Source: Linnemannia elongata (taxonomy: Eukaryota > Mortierellomycota > Mortierellomycetes > Mortierellales > Mortierellaceae). From it: a DNA stretch of 64,000 bases. Positions 47,177-58,523 of the stretch are shown one piece after another. The position numbers and the translations under genes are program-made. The stretch is taken from assembly GCA_036320915.1 (NCBI GenBank), contig JAXBDG010000016.1, positions 930,001-994,000 of the forward strand, given 5' to 3'. Numbering within the stretch: position 1 is the first letter of the stretch; every line of letters begins with the position of its first letter. The notes beneath the pieces were generated by a model. The model had not been told where the DNA came from, made no database searches, and saw nothing but the letters and a program-made list of their open reading frames with translations.

Positions 47177-48634
47177 ATGACCCTCCGAGACCCCCGCGCC
47201 GTCCACGCTCTAGATCTCCCCGAAATCCGGCACCGCATCGCCCACCACCTCCTGCCTCGCCTCTCTGACCTCTACTCATGTATGCTCGTCTCTCGAGGAT
47301 GGTACCTAGATTTCGCTGGTGCCCTTTGGCATACTCTTGGAGCGAGAGAGATTTCTATCCTTGGCAAGCGGGATGCGGAAAGGACGGCGCTGTTGAATAA
47401 GTATGGGCGGTATGTCACAGTGGTCGAAACCAAGTCTGAAGTAGATTTCAGGACGTTACAACATGCCAGTATAAGGAATATAAAGGGCTTAACGGTTTCG
47501 CTGTCCGAGACAGAGTGACTTATGAGGGAGTTGGTGTCGGATTTGGTCAGGCGGTGTCGGAGGACGCTGAGGAGGGTTAACCTGCAAGGACCCTCAGTGG
47601 CGGGAACAGCACAGGGAGCTCACCAGCAACTGCAGGGCGCAAGGTCAATGTATCATTTTGATATCAACACTCTAGTACCCGACATGGAATCAGGGCTGGA
47701 GGAGGTACACATCCACAACGTCGGAATAACGAGAGAGGGGTTCTCGAATTTCTTGAGGGGCGCTTCCAATCTTCGTCACCTGCGCCTCAACAATGTCTGT
47801 ATTACGACCTTCAACTCTGGTGTGGAACTGTTTACAGAGTCGAGACTGAGACGACTGGTTTGCTCCGTCTCGCAAGTCATGAACCCCGGGAAGGAACAGT
47901 CCCTCACCGCTTCTGCAACACCAGGCACTTCTCTACTGGTCCACTTTCCGGCTCTTCAACACTGGACTGTCGAATCTGGCCCTTCCAGCACTGAATTCTC
48001 CGCTCTCATGCAACTGCACCAAGCCGTCATCGAGTACACACCCAACCTCCGCAACATCCAAATCAACGACGCCAACAGCTACACCCTGACAGAACTCCTT
48101 GCCCGCGTCTTTGTCAACCTCCAGACCAGCTCCCTCCAATTCAGTCACTTCACCTCCGATGCCCTCCTAAGCCTGCTTAGCCATCACTCGACCCTTACAC
48201 GTATCCAGATTCAAACCCGAGCCGTCAAAACTGACGCCCTGCGCACAGAATCCATGCGGTCCACACATTTGATTCTAAAAACGTGTGCAAAGTTGGAGGT
48301 GTTGTCGATTCGGGGGTATGAGGTTAGGATAGAAGAATTGGATGTGGGCGAGTGGGCATGTAGAGACGTGTTGAGGGAGTTGAGGATGGTGATTATGGGG
48401 TTTGGGGAGGGTGAGGGGGATGTTTATTTGAAACGGTTGCAGAAGCTCAGGAACGAACATGTTTTGGGACGAGCGAGTCGAGAGGCGGAGGCGACGAGTG
48501 TTGTCGAGGCGGATGTGGAAGTTGGAGGAAGTGGTGTTGCGGTTCGAGTGGTAAGAAGGTTACTACCATTGAAAAAGTTGAAGATTGTTTGTCTGGGTGG
48601 CAAGGACTATTACCTGGCAACAACGAGGCGTTAG
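47177..48634 (+). pseudogene. F-box/LRR-like gene with a single in-frame TGA
   Basis: From MTLRDPRAVHALDLPEIRHR through SDLYSCMLVSRGWYLDF the F-box-like start matches the 29987-31660 protein. The frame hits TGA at 47516-47518 and resumes in the same frame with LMRELVSDLVRRCRRTLRRV and an intact LRR-like region (EEVHIHNVGITREGFSNFLR, NLRHLRLNNV) up to the stop at 48634. No frameshift or decay is visible on either side, and no splice sites remove the codon. The stop context is TGA CTT A. It is most simply a young nonsense mutation; programmed readthrough or a sequence error remain possible. Full length would be 485 codons. Confidence 0.75.
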
Positions 48635-48770
48635 AACCAATAATAAGCAAAGAAAACGTCGCCGTACTGGGTAGACATTCATGAACATGAACAGGTATCA
48701 CTAGGAGGAAGTATTTCAATTCCTAGATGCAAGTAATGATATCATTCGCAAATTCATGATCCCAGGCCGT

Positions 48771-48788
48771 CCCCCCCCCCCCCCCCCC
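48771..48788. repeat. Poly(C) run
   Basis: 18 consecutive C, only 17 nt before the foldback element. Homopolymer length may be imprecise. Confidence 0.9.
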
Positions 48789-48805
48789 TTTTATTCCCAA
48801 AAAGA

Positions 48806-49599
48806 GTTCTTACAGGGACTGTCAAGTGAAATTCTTACACAACCTATAAGAGTGTGCTTTTGAGTGTGTCATGGGTGAAAATCACCGCCAAAAAAACACG
48901 TTACATTGCTAAATGTTCGTTGTTTACATTGATGCTAGGAGGAGACCCTGAGGTATGTTTCTAAATTGGCACCGGGTTCCTGGGAGAGGGGCAACTATAA
49001 ATCGAATTATGTGCAGTATGAGCATAGGATCCCTCTGGACCATATTTATCCTTGGACATCCCTCTCGCTTATTTTATCGACCTGACCTGGGCTTGTGGCT
49101 GATAAACAGAGATAAAATCAAGCAAAGGAACTGACAGTGATCCCTGCTCCCTACATCAGCTCCTTTGCTTGATTTATCTCTGTTTGTTTGTGGCTATTGT
49201 TGTTGTTACTGTTGTTGGTCCTGGCGCATATGGGAAGGAGAGGAGGGGGAGGCCGTCTATCTGATTTTGATGTTTCTGGCCAGGATCTCGACATTCCAAG
49301 GCAGTAACTGTTCCCCAGGTCAGATCGATAAAAATAAGCGAAAGGGATATCCAAGGATAAATAGGGTCCAGAGGGATCCTATGCTCATACTGCACATAAT
49401 TCGATTTATAGTTGCCCCTCTCCCAGGAACCCGGTGCCAATTTAGAAACATACCTCAGGGTCTCCTCCTAGCATCAATGTAAACAACGAACATTTAGCAA
49501 TGTAACGTGTTTTTTTGGCGGTGATTTTCACCCATGACACACTCAAAAGCACACTCTTACAGGTTGTATAAGAATTCACTTGACAGTCCCTGTAAGAAC
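48806..49599. mobile_element. Foldback/MITE-like element with long inverted arms
   Basis: The left arm 48806-49091 begins gttcttacagggactgtcaa. The right arm 49314-49599 is its reverse complement, 286 nt each, with only scattered mismatches and small indels. The 222-nt spacer holds a second, smaller inverted pair (49105-49133 and 49157-49184). There is no transposase frame, so any mobility would be non-autonomous. I cannot see a convincing target-site duplication: flanks are cccaaaaaga on the left and cgtgggtcgt on the right. A degenerate transposon, a MITE or a locally formed inverted duplication all fit. If transcribed, it would fold into a long hairpin RNA. Confidence 0.75.
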
Positions 49600-50227
49600 C
49601 GTGGGTCGTTTTTTTTTGTCTGTTGTAATGGTTCCGACAATGAAAGTGACCACTGTCAATGGTTATTGGGTGAAAAGGGGTGCCCTTTGCTCTTCACTTT
49701 CTGGGTTATTATTTACTACCAGTTGCAATTTGCAAATGGACATTTTAAAGCGGTAAACAATTGGTTTTAAACTGCACTGAGAAAAAAGGTTTTATAGGTA
49801 TTAAATATGTTAAGCTAATAATTAAAAAATACGGATATGTACGCGCAGCGTTGGTCATTGTCTACAGCGCCATGTCCATATGTATAATCTTTAATTTTTG
49901 TACCGTCGAAATTGATTTAAAATAAATATATAAAGGCTATGGATCTCCTATCCCCCGAAATACTCCTTATCTTTTTTTTTTCGGTAGCAAACAGGGCGGT
50001 GATGATAAAACATATGTCCACGGCACCTATGACAATGCAAGTAGTCCGTCCTCTGTAGGACAGTTGTGGATCAAAAACTGCAGAGGAAACTATAGGTTGA
50101 GGTTGTCGCGCTTGCACTGTGGATTGAGGTTCTCGCTTTGGCGCTGTCGCTTTGTTATGTTTTTGGGAAGTCGAGCATCCACTCCCCCCTTTTTATTCAT
50201 AAGAGCAGATAGCCGCAGTAGCAGTAG

Positions 50228-53200
50228 TCACATCTGGCCAGGTTCAACTATAGTAGAAAGACCAGCCCGGACCCTAATACAGCCCACCTTTTCACTTAAT
50301 TCATCTGCCCCAAATAAGTTAAATTCTTCAGCTTTAGGTCCTGGCTTTGGCACTGTGGCCTGACGTTCTGACTTTGGCACCGGGGCTTGAAGTCCTGGCT
50401 TTGGAACTGTGGCCTGACGTTCTGACTTTGGCAATGTGGCTTGAGGTCTTCGCTTTGGCACTGTAAAAAGAGTGGCCCTCTCTATGTAGTTATCATAAGA
50501 TACTGGCGCGAGAACTAGCGAGCGCTGGATTCTTAGTGGAACAGAAACTGGAATCTTCAGTTCTTCCATTATTGGGCTAGTAGGAGCTTCCGTTTCTTTT
50601 TTAGTCTCCGTTTTTGTTTTTGGAGGAGTCAAAGTGAAGAGGGTAGTGATTCCTCTCTTCAAACCAGGAAAGAATCCTCGCAAGGTGGACTGATCTCTTG
50701 GAAGGGAGGAGGCGGTCAGAGGAATAACTTGCTCAGATTTTGTCGCGCTGGGTTCGGAAGATGGTGACCCGCGGCCACTGAGGTAGTGCGGCGTCAGTGG
50801 AGGTATGTTGCTGTAGTTGGACCTCGGAGGCTTCGAGGAGGTAGTGGATATCTCTTTTGCGGTTGTAGGTGAAGAAGGCATCGGGGCTGTAACAGTGGGA
50901 GCTATAACAGAGACAGCGAGTGTCGAGACTAGAACAGTAGGCGCTGAAGCTGGAGTAAAAGGCGTCATTAATGTCTTCATAAGGTCTCCTCCAGTCAGAT
51001 AACTCTCCGGAGACTGAGCCGACTCCATGCTTTCCGTTGCCGTTGACAAATAGTCGCTGGGAATACGGACGCCTTCCAGAACGGCATTCTGAGATAGGTT
51101 CCCAGATTTGAACAGGATGGTGATGGCATTCGCCGCGGCCATGCTAGGAGCGGAGGACGCTTTGGATTTTTCAATGGCTGAGAGCAGCCGCTTCTTCAAG
51201 CGAGGATCCGATTCAGCGCGCTCCACCAAGAACTGCAGGACTGACGGTTCATTGTAAAGATTGCGCTTGGAGAAGGGGTCGCTTAATGTGGGGGGACGGG
51301 ACTTGTTGGCGTTGATATTTCTGTTGGAGCGGACACCATCCTTGCGCCGACGGAAGCCATCTTCATTGCCGTTGGAGCTGTTCTTGTCACCGCGGGAGTC
51401 GTCGTTGTTACCACCAAAGGAGCTTCCGCTGCTGCCACCAGGCGGATTGCCACCGCTGTCAGACGAGTCTTGGTTTCCGCTCGTGGAGTCACCATTGCCA
51501 CCAGACGAGCCACCGTTGCCACCCGACGATCGACCGTTGCTGTCTGTCGATTGAGCATTGCTGCCAGTTGACCCCTCATTTCCGCCTGCCGAGTTGTCGT
51601 TGTTGTCAGTTAGGCCGTCACCACCATCGCCTAAAGAATTTCCTCCGCCGCTACGAAAGTCATTCCCGCCTCCCCTGGAATCGTCATCACCACCTTCGCC
51701 GCCTCCGCCGTCATCAGAGTCACCATCATCGCTGTCTTCGGGATCGAAGAAGGTGCGGGCGTAAAAGTAGTCGAGCAATGATTTGTGAATGAACCAGTGT
51801 CGGATACCTTCTCGGGTCAGAGGACTGGCCTCACGCAACAGTGTCGTCTCAATATCTGACCCAAAGAATTCCACCTTCCATTCTTCCATGTGCCTCCGCG
51901 AGAACTTGACGACGGGACGTCCGTTTTGGTATCGATATATAGCATCCGCAAGTCTCTTGAGGTAGTCGGTAACACACTGGGAAAATCCGTCCCTGAGAAG
52001 ATTGTCGAAGGCTGTGCGAACATCCTGCTTAAGAATGGTCCCTTGGAGTCGTCTCTGGCCAAGCTGAACCCACTCCTGAATGAAACCGTCGTAGAGATCG
52101 TGTTGCATGGCTTCAAGCCCTGTGGAATCTAAAGCCTTGATCGACCGCGACGGTATGGCCTTCAAGGCGAGGGTCAATAGGAACGGATTCGAGGCTAGGA
52201 TCATCACGTTAGGGATGACAGTGAGCTTCTCCCAGTAATCATCGAATCTTGGAGCGGACGGATAGCTGGAAGGCTCTTGGGTGGGAAATTCGAGGACATA
52301 CTGCTTGACGAATTCCTGAATTTCGCTCTTCTGGAATGGAACAATGGTTGCCTCCTCAAAGAGTCCGGGAGACTTGTCGTGGTACTTGTCGTCTCCAAGA
52401 GGGTAGAATCGGCATTGATAATCCGGGCCGAGAAAGGTGTTCCGGCAGGTGACGACCATCTTGACGTTCCACTGTCCTGGCCGATTGAGTCGGTTGGTAG
52501 TGTAAAGGTTTTGAATAAGGCGAGATTCGTCGTATCCGTCGCAGATTAGCACAATTGGTCGACGGTGCTTTATTTCCTGGATTGTCGTGTCCGAAATGTT
52601 GTGATGGTGTTGCAAGTACTTTTCAATCAAGCCGCTGCCAGGGTCGTCGATGGAAGGTAAATTGATATAGAGCGGGATCCTGCCATCGTCGCTGTGTTCG
52701 TGTTTGTTCCATAGTTCCCGTTCAAGCTGCCTGCAGAACGTTGACTTTCCAGAACCAGAGTCTCCAAGTAAGAGAAACACAAGTTTGTCCGATCCCAGGA
52801 ACTCTAGCACTTTCGCCATCAAAGGAAATGACTGGTTCTCGGGAGCCAGCAATGTTGCCTTCGCGCGAAGAGGATTGGAGACGGGATATAAACGCTCTTC
52901 GAGACTTCGGGACCGAATGCAAGCCAATTCGTGGTCAATGTCGCTTTTTTGCAGTGCTCGTTCGAGAAGAGGGAACACTGTTGGTATAGGCAAAGGTGTA
53001 TGCAGTGCGCGGCACCCCTTGATGTCAAGAGCGTGCTCTTGCTGCAGGTCATCAAGCAATATGCGCGCATAGTCACTGATGTCTGGCGATGCCGAACTGT
53101 AGATTTCTTGGAGAGTGGTTGCTACCCACTTGTTGACCTTGACATCCTTCCTCCGGCCTGCGTCAGTTTTGCAAAGCTCCCTCAGAAAGCCAATGGCGTT

Positions 53201-54799
53201 CCTACGACTTCTATCATCCCACAGTGGGTTAAGAGCCATCTCTCCAAGAATCTGGCAAACTCCGCGCTGAAAGTTGACGTCGTAACGGCGGATGGCATTA
53301 CAGACCAGGACGTTGAAATCGACCAATCGGCCGTCCTGGACAAAAAGATATCCAGCCTGCAAGGCGAGAAACCAAGGCTGCTTTTTCTGGGACCAGTAGA
53401 CCTTTTCGGCAGCTTGGGCGGCTTCTTTGGCAGATGCTTGAAAGGCCTGGGCGCCATCAATATTGAAATTGACGACATCAGCGGCATTGCCAGCGATTTG
53501 CTGGATATGCTCTACAGCAGCGAGGGTACTCATGGGATCCAGCTTGAAGACGTTCGCGATAGTCGAAACTCCAAGTGCAATCGACTCAGCATACCGCCGA
53601 AACGCCCTAAACGACGTCTCGTCGTCAGGAAGGTACAGTGACATCTGGTAGACATAGCTGACCTGGAACTTGAGAAACTCGTCATCGTCCACGCCTTTGA
53701 GGTTGCGCAAAGCCGCCAAAAGCGATTGGTGATCACGCTGGCGGTTCAAACCCTTAACCTCTCCCCTGACCATCACCTCCAAGACCTTGGAGACTGCAAG
53801 GACCAACTGGTAGACATGAGCTCGGTCAGGTGCATGGGTGGATTCTAGGCGCATGCGAAGAGATGTCATGATGTGGTCCAAATCATCATCAGTCAGAAAC
53901 CCGGGCGGCGCGGACTGGAGCAGTTGGATCATTCCTTGAAGAAGGCAAGGATTGAGCAGAGCAGACTGGTCGAATCGCTCAATGAAGCACGAGAGCAAGT
54001 CACGATAGTCGACTTCGCAAAGAACAGGACCAAGGACTACTACTTCAAAGATGGCTTCAGGCCCTAGAGATGGATCCTTAATGAACTCTGCGACCAATCT
54101 GGACACCAGGCAGCGAATGCGAGTCTGCGCTGATGGATCCTCTCGGATGGCGTCGAACCAATGGCGCCCTGAATCATCGAGAACGCAGACCCCTGTGGTG
54201 TTGCTTTGAGATGTCAAACGATGATGATCCTCAAGCAACAGTCTGGCACAAAACACGAGCTGCAAGGTGGATTCCATCTGTGCTCGAGCATGTATAGGAG
54301 TTGGAGCCCTAACCGCAGGTTTGGAAGCGTCCGCAAGAAAAATGTCGTATCGAAGGGAGGAAGTCATCAAAGGTGAAGGCCGATCCGTGCTATGTGAGTC
54401 GGTGGGATCGGAAATGGGTGGTTGTGGAGGAGGAATGCCACCGTCTGGCTGAAGAAGCTTTACCGTTTCGGACTCTTGTGCAATGGTAGCCCCTGTCGAT
54501 TCTGAAGTATCGACAGTGATGACTGGTACTGGGACATCTGTAAGTGATCCTGCAGGTAAGGCGTGGGGAATATTCTTGGATTTGAATTTGCCAAGAAGAC
54601 GAGTTTTCCGAAGAAACTTTAAAAAGAATCCCGAATCGCTTTTATAGCCTTTTTCAGGCCCGTTATCATGTTCTAATCCCGAAAGGTTGGCATTCGTAGT
54701 GTTGCTAGAGTTGGCCTTGTGGTGCGTTTTCCATGCGACGTTGAGGAATATCGACGAAGTGGCTGGAATTGGAAGATCGCCTGAAGGTACACCGGTCAT
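50228..54799 (-). CDS. ARM-like/NACHT STAND protein with low-complexity C-terminus
   Basis: 1,523 aa, no intron. After a disordered head (to about 160), residues about 170-620 form a helical, ARM-like region (LVSRLVAEFIKDPSLGPEAI, FQRGVCQILGEMALNPLWDD). The NACHT NTPase follows: Walker A FLLLGDSGSGKSTFCRQLER (GDSGSGKST at 679-687), Walker B-like IVLICDGYDES, sensor region KMVVTCRN and ASNPFLLTLALKAIPS. Next is FIHKSLLDYFYARTFFDP, interrupted by a Gly/Ser/Asn/Asp-rich insert (about 1017-1163), then RNLYNEPSVLQFLVERAES and AANAITILFKSGN. I would expect pentapeptide or WD40 repeats after this point; instead there is a Pro/Ser/Thr-rich tail with QATVPKP-type repeats. NACHT STAND proteins are signal-responsive NTPase switches in fungal nonself recognition and cell death. 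The role here is inferred. Confidence 0.85.
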   Translation of the reverse strand: MTGVPSGDLPIPATSSIFLNVAWKTHHKANSSNTTNANLSGLEHDNGPEKGYKSDSGFFLKFLRKTRLLGKFKSKNIPHALPAGSLTDVPVPVITVDTSESTGATIAQESETVKLLQPDGGIPPPQPPISDPTDSHSTDRPSPLMTSSLRYDIFLADASKPAVRAPTPIHARAQMESTLQLVFCARLLLEDHHRLTSQSNTTGVCVLDDSGRHWFDAIREDPSAQTRIRCLVSRLVAEFIKDPSLGPEAIFEVVVLGPVLCEVDYRDLLSCFIERFDQSALLNPCLLQGMIQLLQSAPPGFLTDDDLDHIMTSLRMRLESTHAPDRAHVYQLVLAVSKVLEVMVRGEVKGLNRQRDHQSLLAALRNLKGVDDDEFLKFQVSYVYQMSLYLPDDETSFRAFRRYAESIALGVSTIANVFKLDPMSTLAAVEHIQQIAGNAADVVNFNIDGAQAFQASAKEAAQAAEKVYWSQKKQPWFLALQAGYLFVQDGRLVDFNVLVCNAIRRYDVNFQRGVCQILGEMALNPLWDDRSRRNAIGFLRELCKTDAGRRKDVKVNKWVATTLQEIYSSASPDISDYARILLDDLQQEHALDIKGCRALHTPLPIPTVFPLLERALQKSDIDHELACIRSRSLEERLYPVSNPLRAKATLLAPENQSFPLMAKVLEFLGSDKLVFLLLGDSGSGKSTFCRQLERELWNKHEHSDDGRIPLYINLPSIDDPGSGLIEKYLQHHHNISDTTIQEIKHRRPIVLICDGYDESRLIQNLYTTNRLNRPGQWNVKMVVTCRNTFLGPDYQCRFYPLGDDKYHDKSPGLFEEATIVPFQKSEIQEFVKQYVLEFPTQEPSSYPSAPRFDDYWEKLTVIPNVMILASNPFLLTLALKAIPSRSIKALDSTGLEAMQHDLYDGFIQEWVQLGQRRLQGTILKQDVRTAFDNLLRDGFSQCVTDYLKRLADAIYRYQNGRPVVKFSRRHMEEWKVEFFGSDIETTLLREASPLTREGIRHWFIHKSLLDYFYARTFFDPEDSDDGDSDDGGGGEGGDDDSRGGGNDFRSGGGNSLGDGGDGLTDNNDNSAGGNEGSTGSNAQSTDSNGRSSGGNGGSSGGNGDSTSGNQDSSDSGGNPPGGSSGSSFGGNNDDSRGDKNSSNGNEDGFRRRKDGVRSNRNINANKSRPPTLSDPFSKRNLYNEPSVLQFLVERAESDPRLKKRLLSAIEKSKASSAPSMAAANAITILFKSGNLSQNAVLEGVRIPSDYLSTATESMESAQSPESYLTGGDLMKTLMTPFTPASAPTVLVSTLAVSVIAPTVTAPMPSSPTTAKEISTTSSKPPRSNYSNIPPLTPHYLSGRGSPSSEPSATKSEQVIPLTASSLPRDQSTLRGFFPGLKRGITTLFTLTPPKTKTETKKETEAPTSPIMEELKIPVSVPLRIQRSLVLAPVSYDNYIERATLFTVPKRRPQATLPKSERQATVPKPGLQAPVPKSERQATVPKPGPKAEEFNLFGADELSEKVGCIRVRAGLSTIVEPGQM

Positions 54800-57700
54800 T
54801 CTATGGAAGTCGTTAAAACACGAAAGAAAATGAGCGTTATTAATAACCCATTAATAACCGAAGGGTGCAATTTGGCCTCGCGACAACACAATAAACAACT
54901 AACCTTTTCCCTTTTGGCGTCCAAGACATTTGGGAGGAAGAATGGCTTAATGACGAGAGTTTCGAGCTTGAAAGGGCTGGAACTTAGCGTAACTATTTTA
55001 TTGCATGCGGATAAACTATAAAAATGTGGTGAGCTGTTATACAGATGAAAACATGGAGACCTTCTAATAGAACACTCCCATGGCATCCATACCTTGGTGA
55101 GTCCCAAAGAACTATTTGAATGTGGGAAGCTGGTACCGGAGCGATTTTTTTTTTGATATGTATGACTGGCGAAGTGTACTGTGAAGGTAGAGAGAAAGAC
55201 GCGATGTTAGCGTCCGACGAGTAAAAGAATTGACTCTAAAGCTTCTAATTCTGCCTTAGTGCAGTATCACCTTTGATCGCAATGATATGATAGAAAGCTA
55301 ATGCTTCTAGATGTTCTAGAGATAACCAGGTCTGCTGTTCTTGGATGCAATCTGAAAAGGTGGTTGGTATAAGTCTCGTCGGCTCGCGTAGGGCTAAATA
55401 ATTTACACGTTGCAAGGAAGGACAAGTTGAGTGACTGACCATAAGAACCATGTCAACACGAGAATTATGTCCTTCAGCTGCTTTTCATTCCTACCTAGGG
55501 GCAAAAGAACGTGTTGTCTCGATTTTGTTTTTTGTTGGTCTGTGTGTTTGTTTTTTGTTGAGCAGCTTGCTGCTTGTTTTACGACGCTTGTTGCACTTCA
55601 ATGGGCGAATACATTAATATGACCTCTTTCTGGGCACTAAAAGCACGTGCCTGTAAGGAACACATGATGGTTAATTGATGTCATGTGTTACGCTAGCTAT
55701 TAGAAATGACAGAGAGACAGTACACTTACTGTGTTCGAAGACAGCGGGCTCTTGTTTATGCGCAACCGAGGTGTAACAGGAGCAGACGCTGTGATCCTAC
55801 AGCTGTTAGACGCAATATGAACAGAGCGGGGCTTGAATTCACAACTTTGAATTGACGCGCTTTTTTGAACAACGTCTATACAAACTGAGGAGAAGACAGT
55901 TAACGTACAGCTATCCTGCGAGGCAGAGTAGTGTCGCTGGTGGTCAGAAACTTCTGCTGTTGTTGTCTCTGTGGGGAGCGAAAAAAGATGAGTGGCGGGG
56001 TCGAAATGATTCGAGTCTTGACGTGGATGGTTGGGAGTCAATGCGACCGGTGAGTTGATGATTCTAGGATGGACAGATCACTAAAGTGACGAGTGAACGT
56101 GCAAGGTCGAGAGGGGCCGAGAAAGGTGAGGATCGAAGATGCAGAGGAGAATGAGCGACAAAAGGAAGGGAAAGGGAAGAGGGGGAGGCGAGGGGAGAAG
56201 AAGGTGCAAGTACACAGCAAAAAACAAGGGTGAAAACAATGGGGCCATGGCCAATCAAAAGTATCGCGCAAAGACCGAGCAGAAGTATCACTCCATGACC
56301 CAGGTACTATTTCAAAGCCTCTTTCTCCTCCTTCTCTTGTCCCCACCCATCATCCACCATGCATCCCAGCAAAACCCGTGACTTTTGTTGTCTATTATCG
56401 CTAAAGCCAATGTTTCTTTTTTTTTGTCTTGTTTTTATGTGAGTATTGAACAAGAAGGGACAGAGCCACATGATGCACAGAGGAGTAAGATCAATCAAAG
56501 CCTGCATACACTCGATATTGGTCATAAAAGCAACTGGTCAAGTTGATTCAGGTACCGAGAGGGATATGACTGAAACAATTTGGTCGATCACTCAACGCCA
56601 CTGCATATTCTAAAGAATATTCCAAATCCCAAGTCAAACCCGAGGTGGTTGGTGGCGTCTCGAACTAATAACACAAAGGAAAGAAGTGTCAGGTCAGCTG
56701 GTGCGATATCCAATCCATCCAATAATCCAAAATCGTTGCGTCCATCACCTGATATAGTCTTCGAAAATCATGTGATGGGTTTCTGGGTCCCGGAGACCGC
56801 CTGTGGGACCTATACTACCTCCCGGCTACTTCGAAGAACTTCTCCACGATTCTTTGTAGGTGAAAAAAGACTGGCTATGCCAATAAATTTTTTGAAAAAA
56901 AATATCTCCTGATTTCTCTCTTCGTTTTTTTCGACTAACGTACTCGTTACCTATGACCTTGCGGCTCTTTCCTCTCTCCTTTTTAATTGTTTGACTTACT
57001 CATACAACATGCTGCAAGATGAAGGACCACTTAGTAGCTATTGGCAGAGTACATCAAAAAAGGAACATAGATATAGAGAAATGTTCTTGGAATAAGACTA
57101 AGTAGGATTGATGCCGTTCTCCTTAACAAGAGCCATAAATATGTGTCAACAAACATGTCACATTTATGTCCCTCGCGTTTTTACTTTTTTTTTTCTCTTT
57201 TTCATTCGTCATGTCTACATCTAGCCAGATTGCCTCCATCTCGCACTCGCAATGTCCTTCTTCCGCTACCGCCAATGCGCTTCCCCTCCACCTCTAATGC
57301 CCTTTTCTCCACCTCTAACGTCCTTTTCTCTGCCTCCGCCTCCAATGCCTCTCCTATGAACTTTACAGGATACAAAATAGCCAAGACGACTACCTAAACA
57401 AAGGTCCCCCCCCAAGTCGATTACGATTTTTCTCTCCACCAAGCGCACCATCATCACCAATGCCACCAAAACTAATGCCGCCACTTACACTTCTATCTCT
57501 TTTTCTATGATACTCTCCTCATCAAGTGCTGCAAGTGTCGTGGGAAAGATCAGCAGGGCCCAACTAGTCGTCTTTGTCGCTACTATTAAGGAAAGAAACG
57601 GCATCAATCACTAATTAATAACTCAACCTTTAGTTGGCTCGAGCGCGCTCTCCACGACTGCACTGTGCTGTATCTGTACTGCCTTGCAGGTGGTGTTGAA

Positions 57701-58408
57701 GTAAAGCACAAAAGTATTAAACATAGTTCATCCGTAACAGATGCCCGCGGTTACGCTGCGGGAGCTGAACCGTTTTCTCCATTCCCAACCTTTGATGTTT
57801 ATGTGCTAGATGTTGCCGACCTGCGGCTTTTCCTTATTCATTTTGCATGTGTTTTGACTACAAAATGGGAAAAAAATTATTCAAAAAAAAATGTGAGCCA
57901 TCAAAAAGGCTGAAGTATGATTTTTTCAGGGTGGAGACGAGCTGGGTGCCGATGCCCTTCAAATCATCTCAGAAAGGAGGGTATAGAGTAGCGGTGGGTA
58001 TCTGGTCGGGAATGAGGTGTAACATAGAGGACCATCGGAGAAGACCACACACAATAATAGGACGGAAATTCCCATCGAATAAGAAACATGAATTTGAGAA
58101 TGTCGACCAGAATTGCTTCCACGCCTTTTAGAATGAAAGCGACTGTAGATTCGAGTGCATACCTGGAGAGAATATCGCAGTAAAAGCTGAAGTTTTGGTT
58201 GAGGTAATATTCGAATGTTTTGTCGGTCGCGAAGGCCATGCTCACGGTAACAGATTCGAGGCGAGCATGGTTGTTGCATTGTTGACCTTCAGCCAATATG
58301 GGTGTCGTTTTGAGTTTCCTTGTTGATAAACGCCCCACTGTTTCCCGCCCTTGAGCGAGCGCAGGCAAGATTTCCTTCCGAAGTAAGATAGACTTGACCC
58401 TGGAAGAC
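54800..58408. other. 3.6-kb gene-poor region
   Basis: Between the NACHT start and the duplication breakpoint. There is a T-run at 55147, a C-run at about 57406, and many short frames without recognisable domains. A minus frame at 55245-55451 (FSDCIQEQQTWLSLEHLEAL) and one at 57964-58485 (SMAFATDKTFEYYLNQNFSF) look mildly protein-like but match nothing I know. No RNA gene seen. Confidence 0.45.
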
Positions 58409-58523
58409 AGTAGCTTCCCCCTTTGTCTCGCCCAGCAAAGGAACACGTTCATGGAACTCCCAGTAGATTCGTCTCTTTTGAGCAATGCAAACTAAACAAC
58501 TGCTTTCATCTTCCATAATCTAG

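Larger units (their letters stand above)
48635..50227. other. Intergenic region containing the foldback element
   Basis: 1.6 kb between the broken F-box gene and the convergent NACHT gene. It contains an 18-nt poly(C) (48771-48788), the inverted-repeat element (48806-49599) and A/T-rich DNA (49760-49980). No coding sequence is supported. Confidence 0.6.

Noticed and set aside
56139..56381. 80-codon basic frame (RRMSDKRKGKGRGG)
   Set aside because: Translation of a GA-rich tract; no conserved sequence.
56580..56912. 110-codon plus-strand frame
   Set aside because: No recognisable motif, no neighbour support and ordinary intergenic composition; could be chance.
57143..57397. 84-codon Ser/Asn-rich frame with SNAxFSTSNVLFS repeats
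   Set aside because: Short imperfect CT-rich repeat rather than a protein family; no start context or partner exon.
57740..57775. GC-rich stem (cccgcggttacgctgcggg) as a structured RNA or tRNA
   Set aside because: A small stem without tRNA A/B boxes or a terminator.
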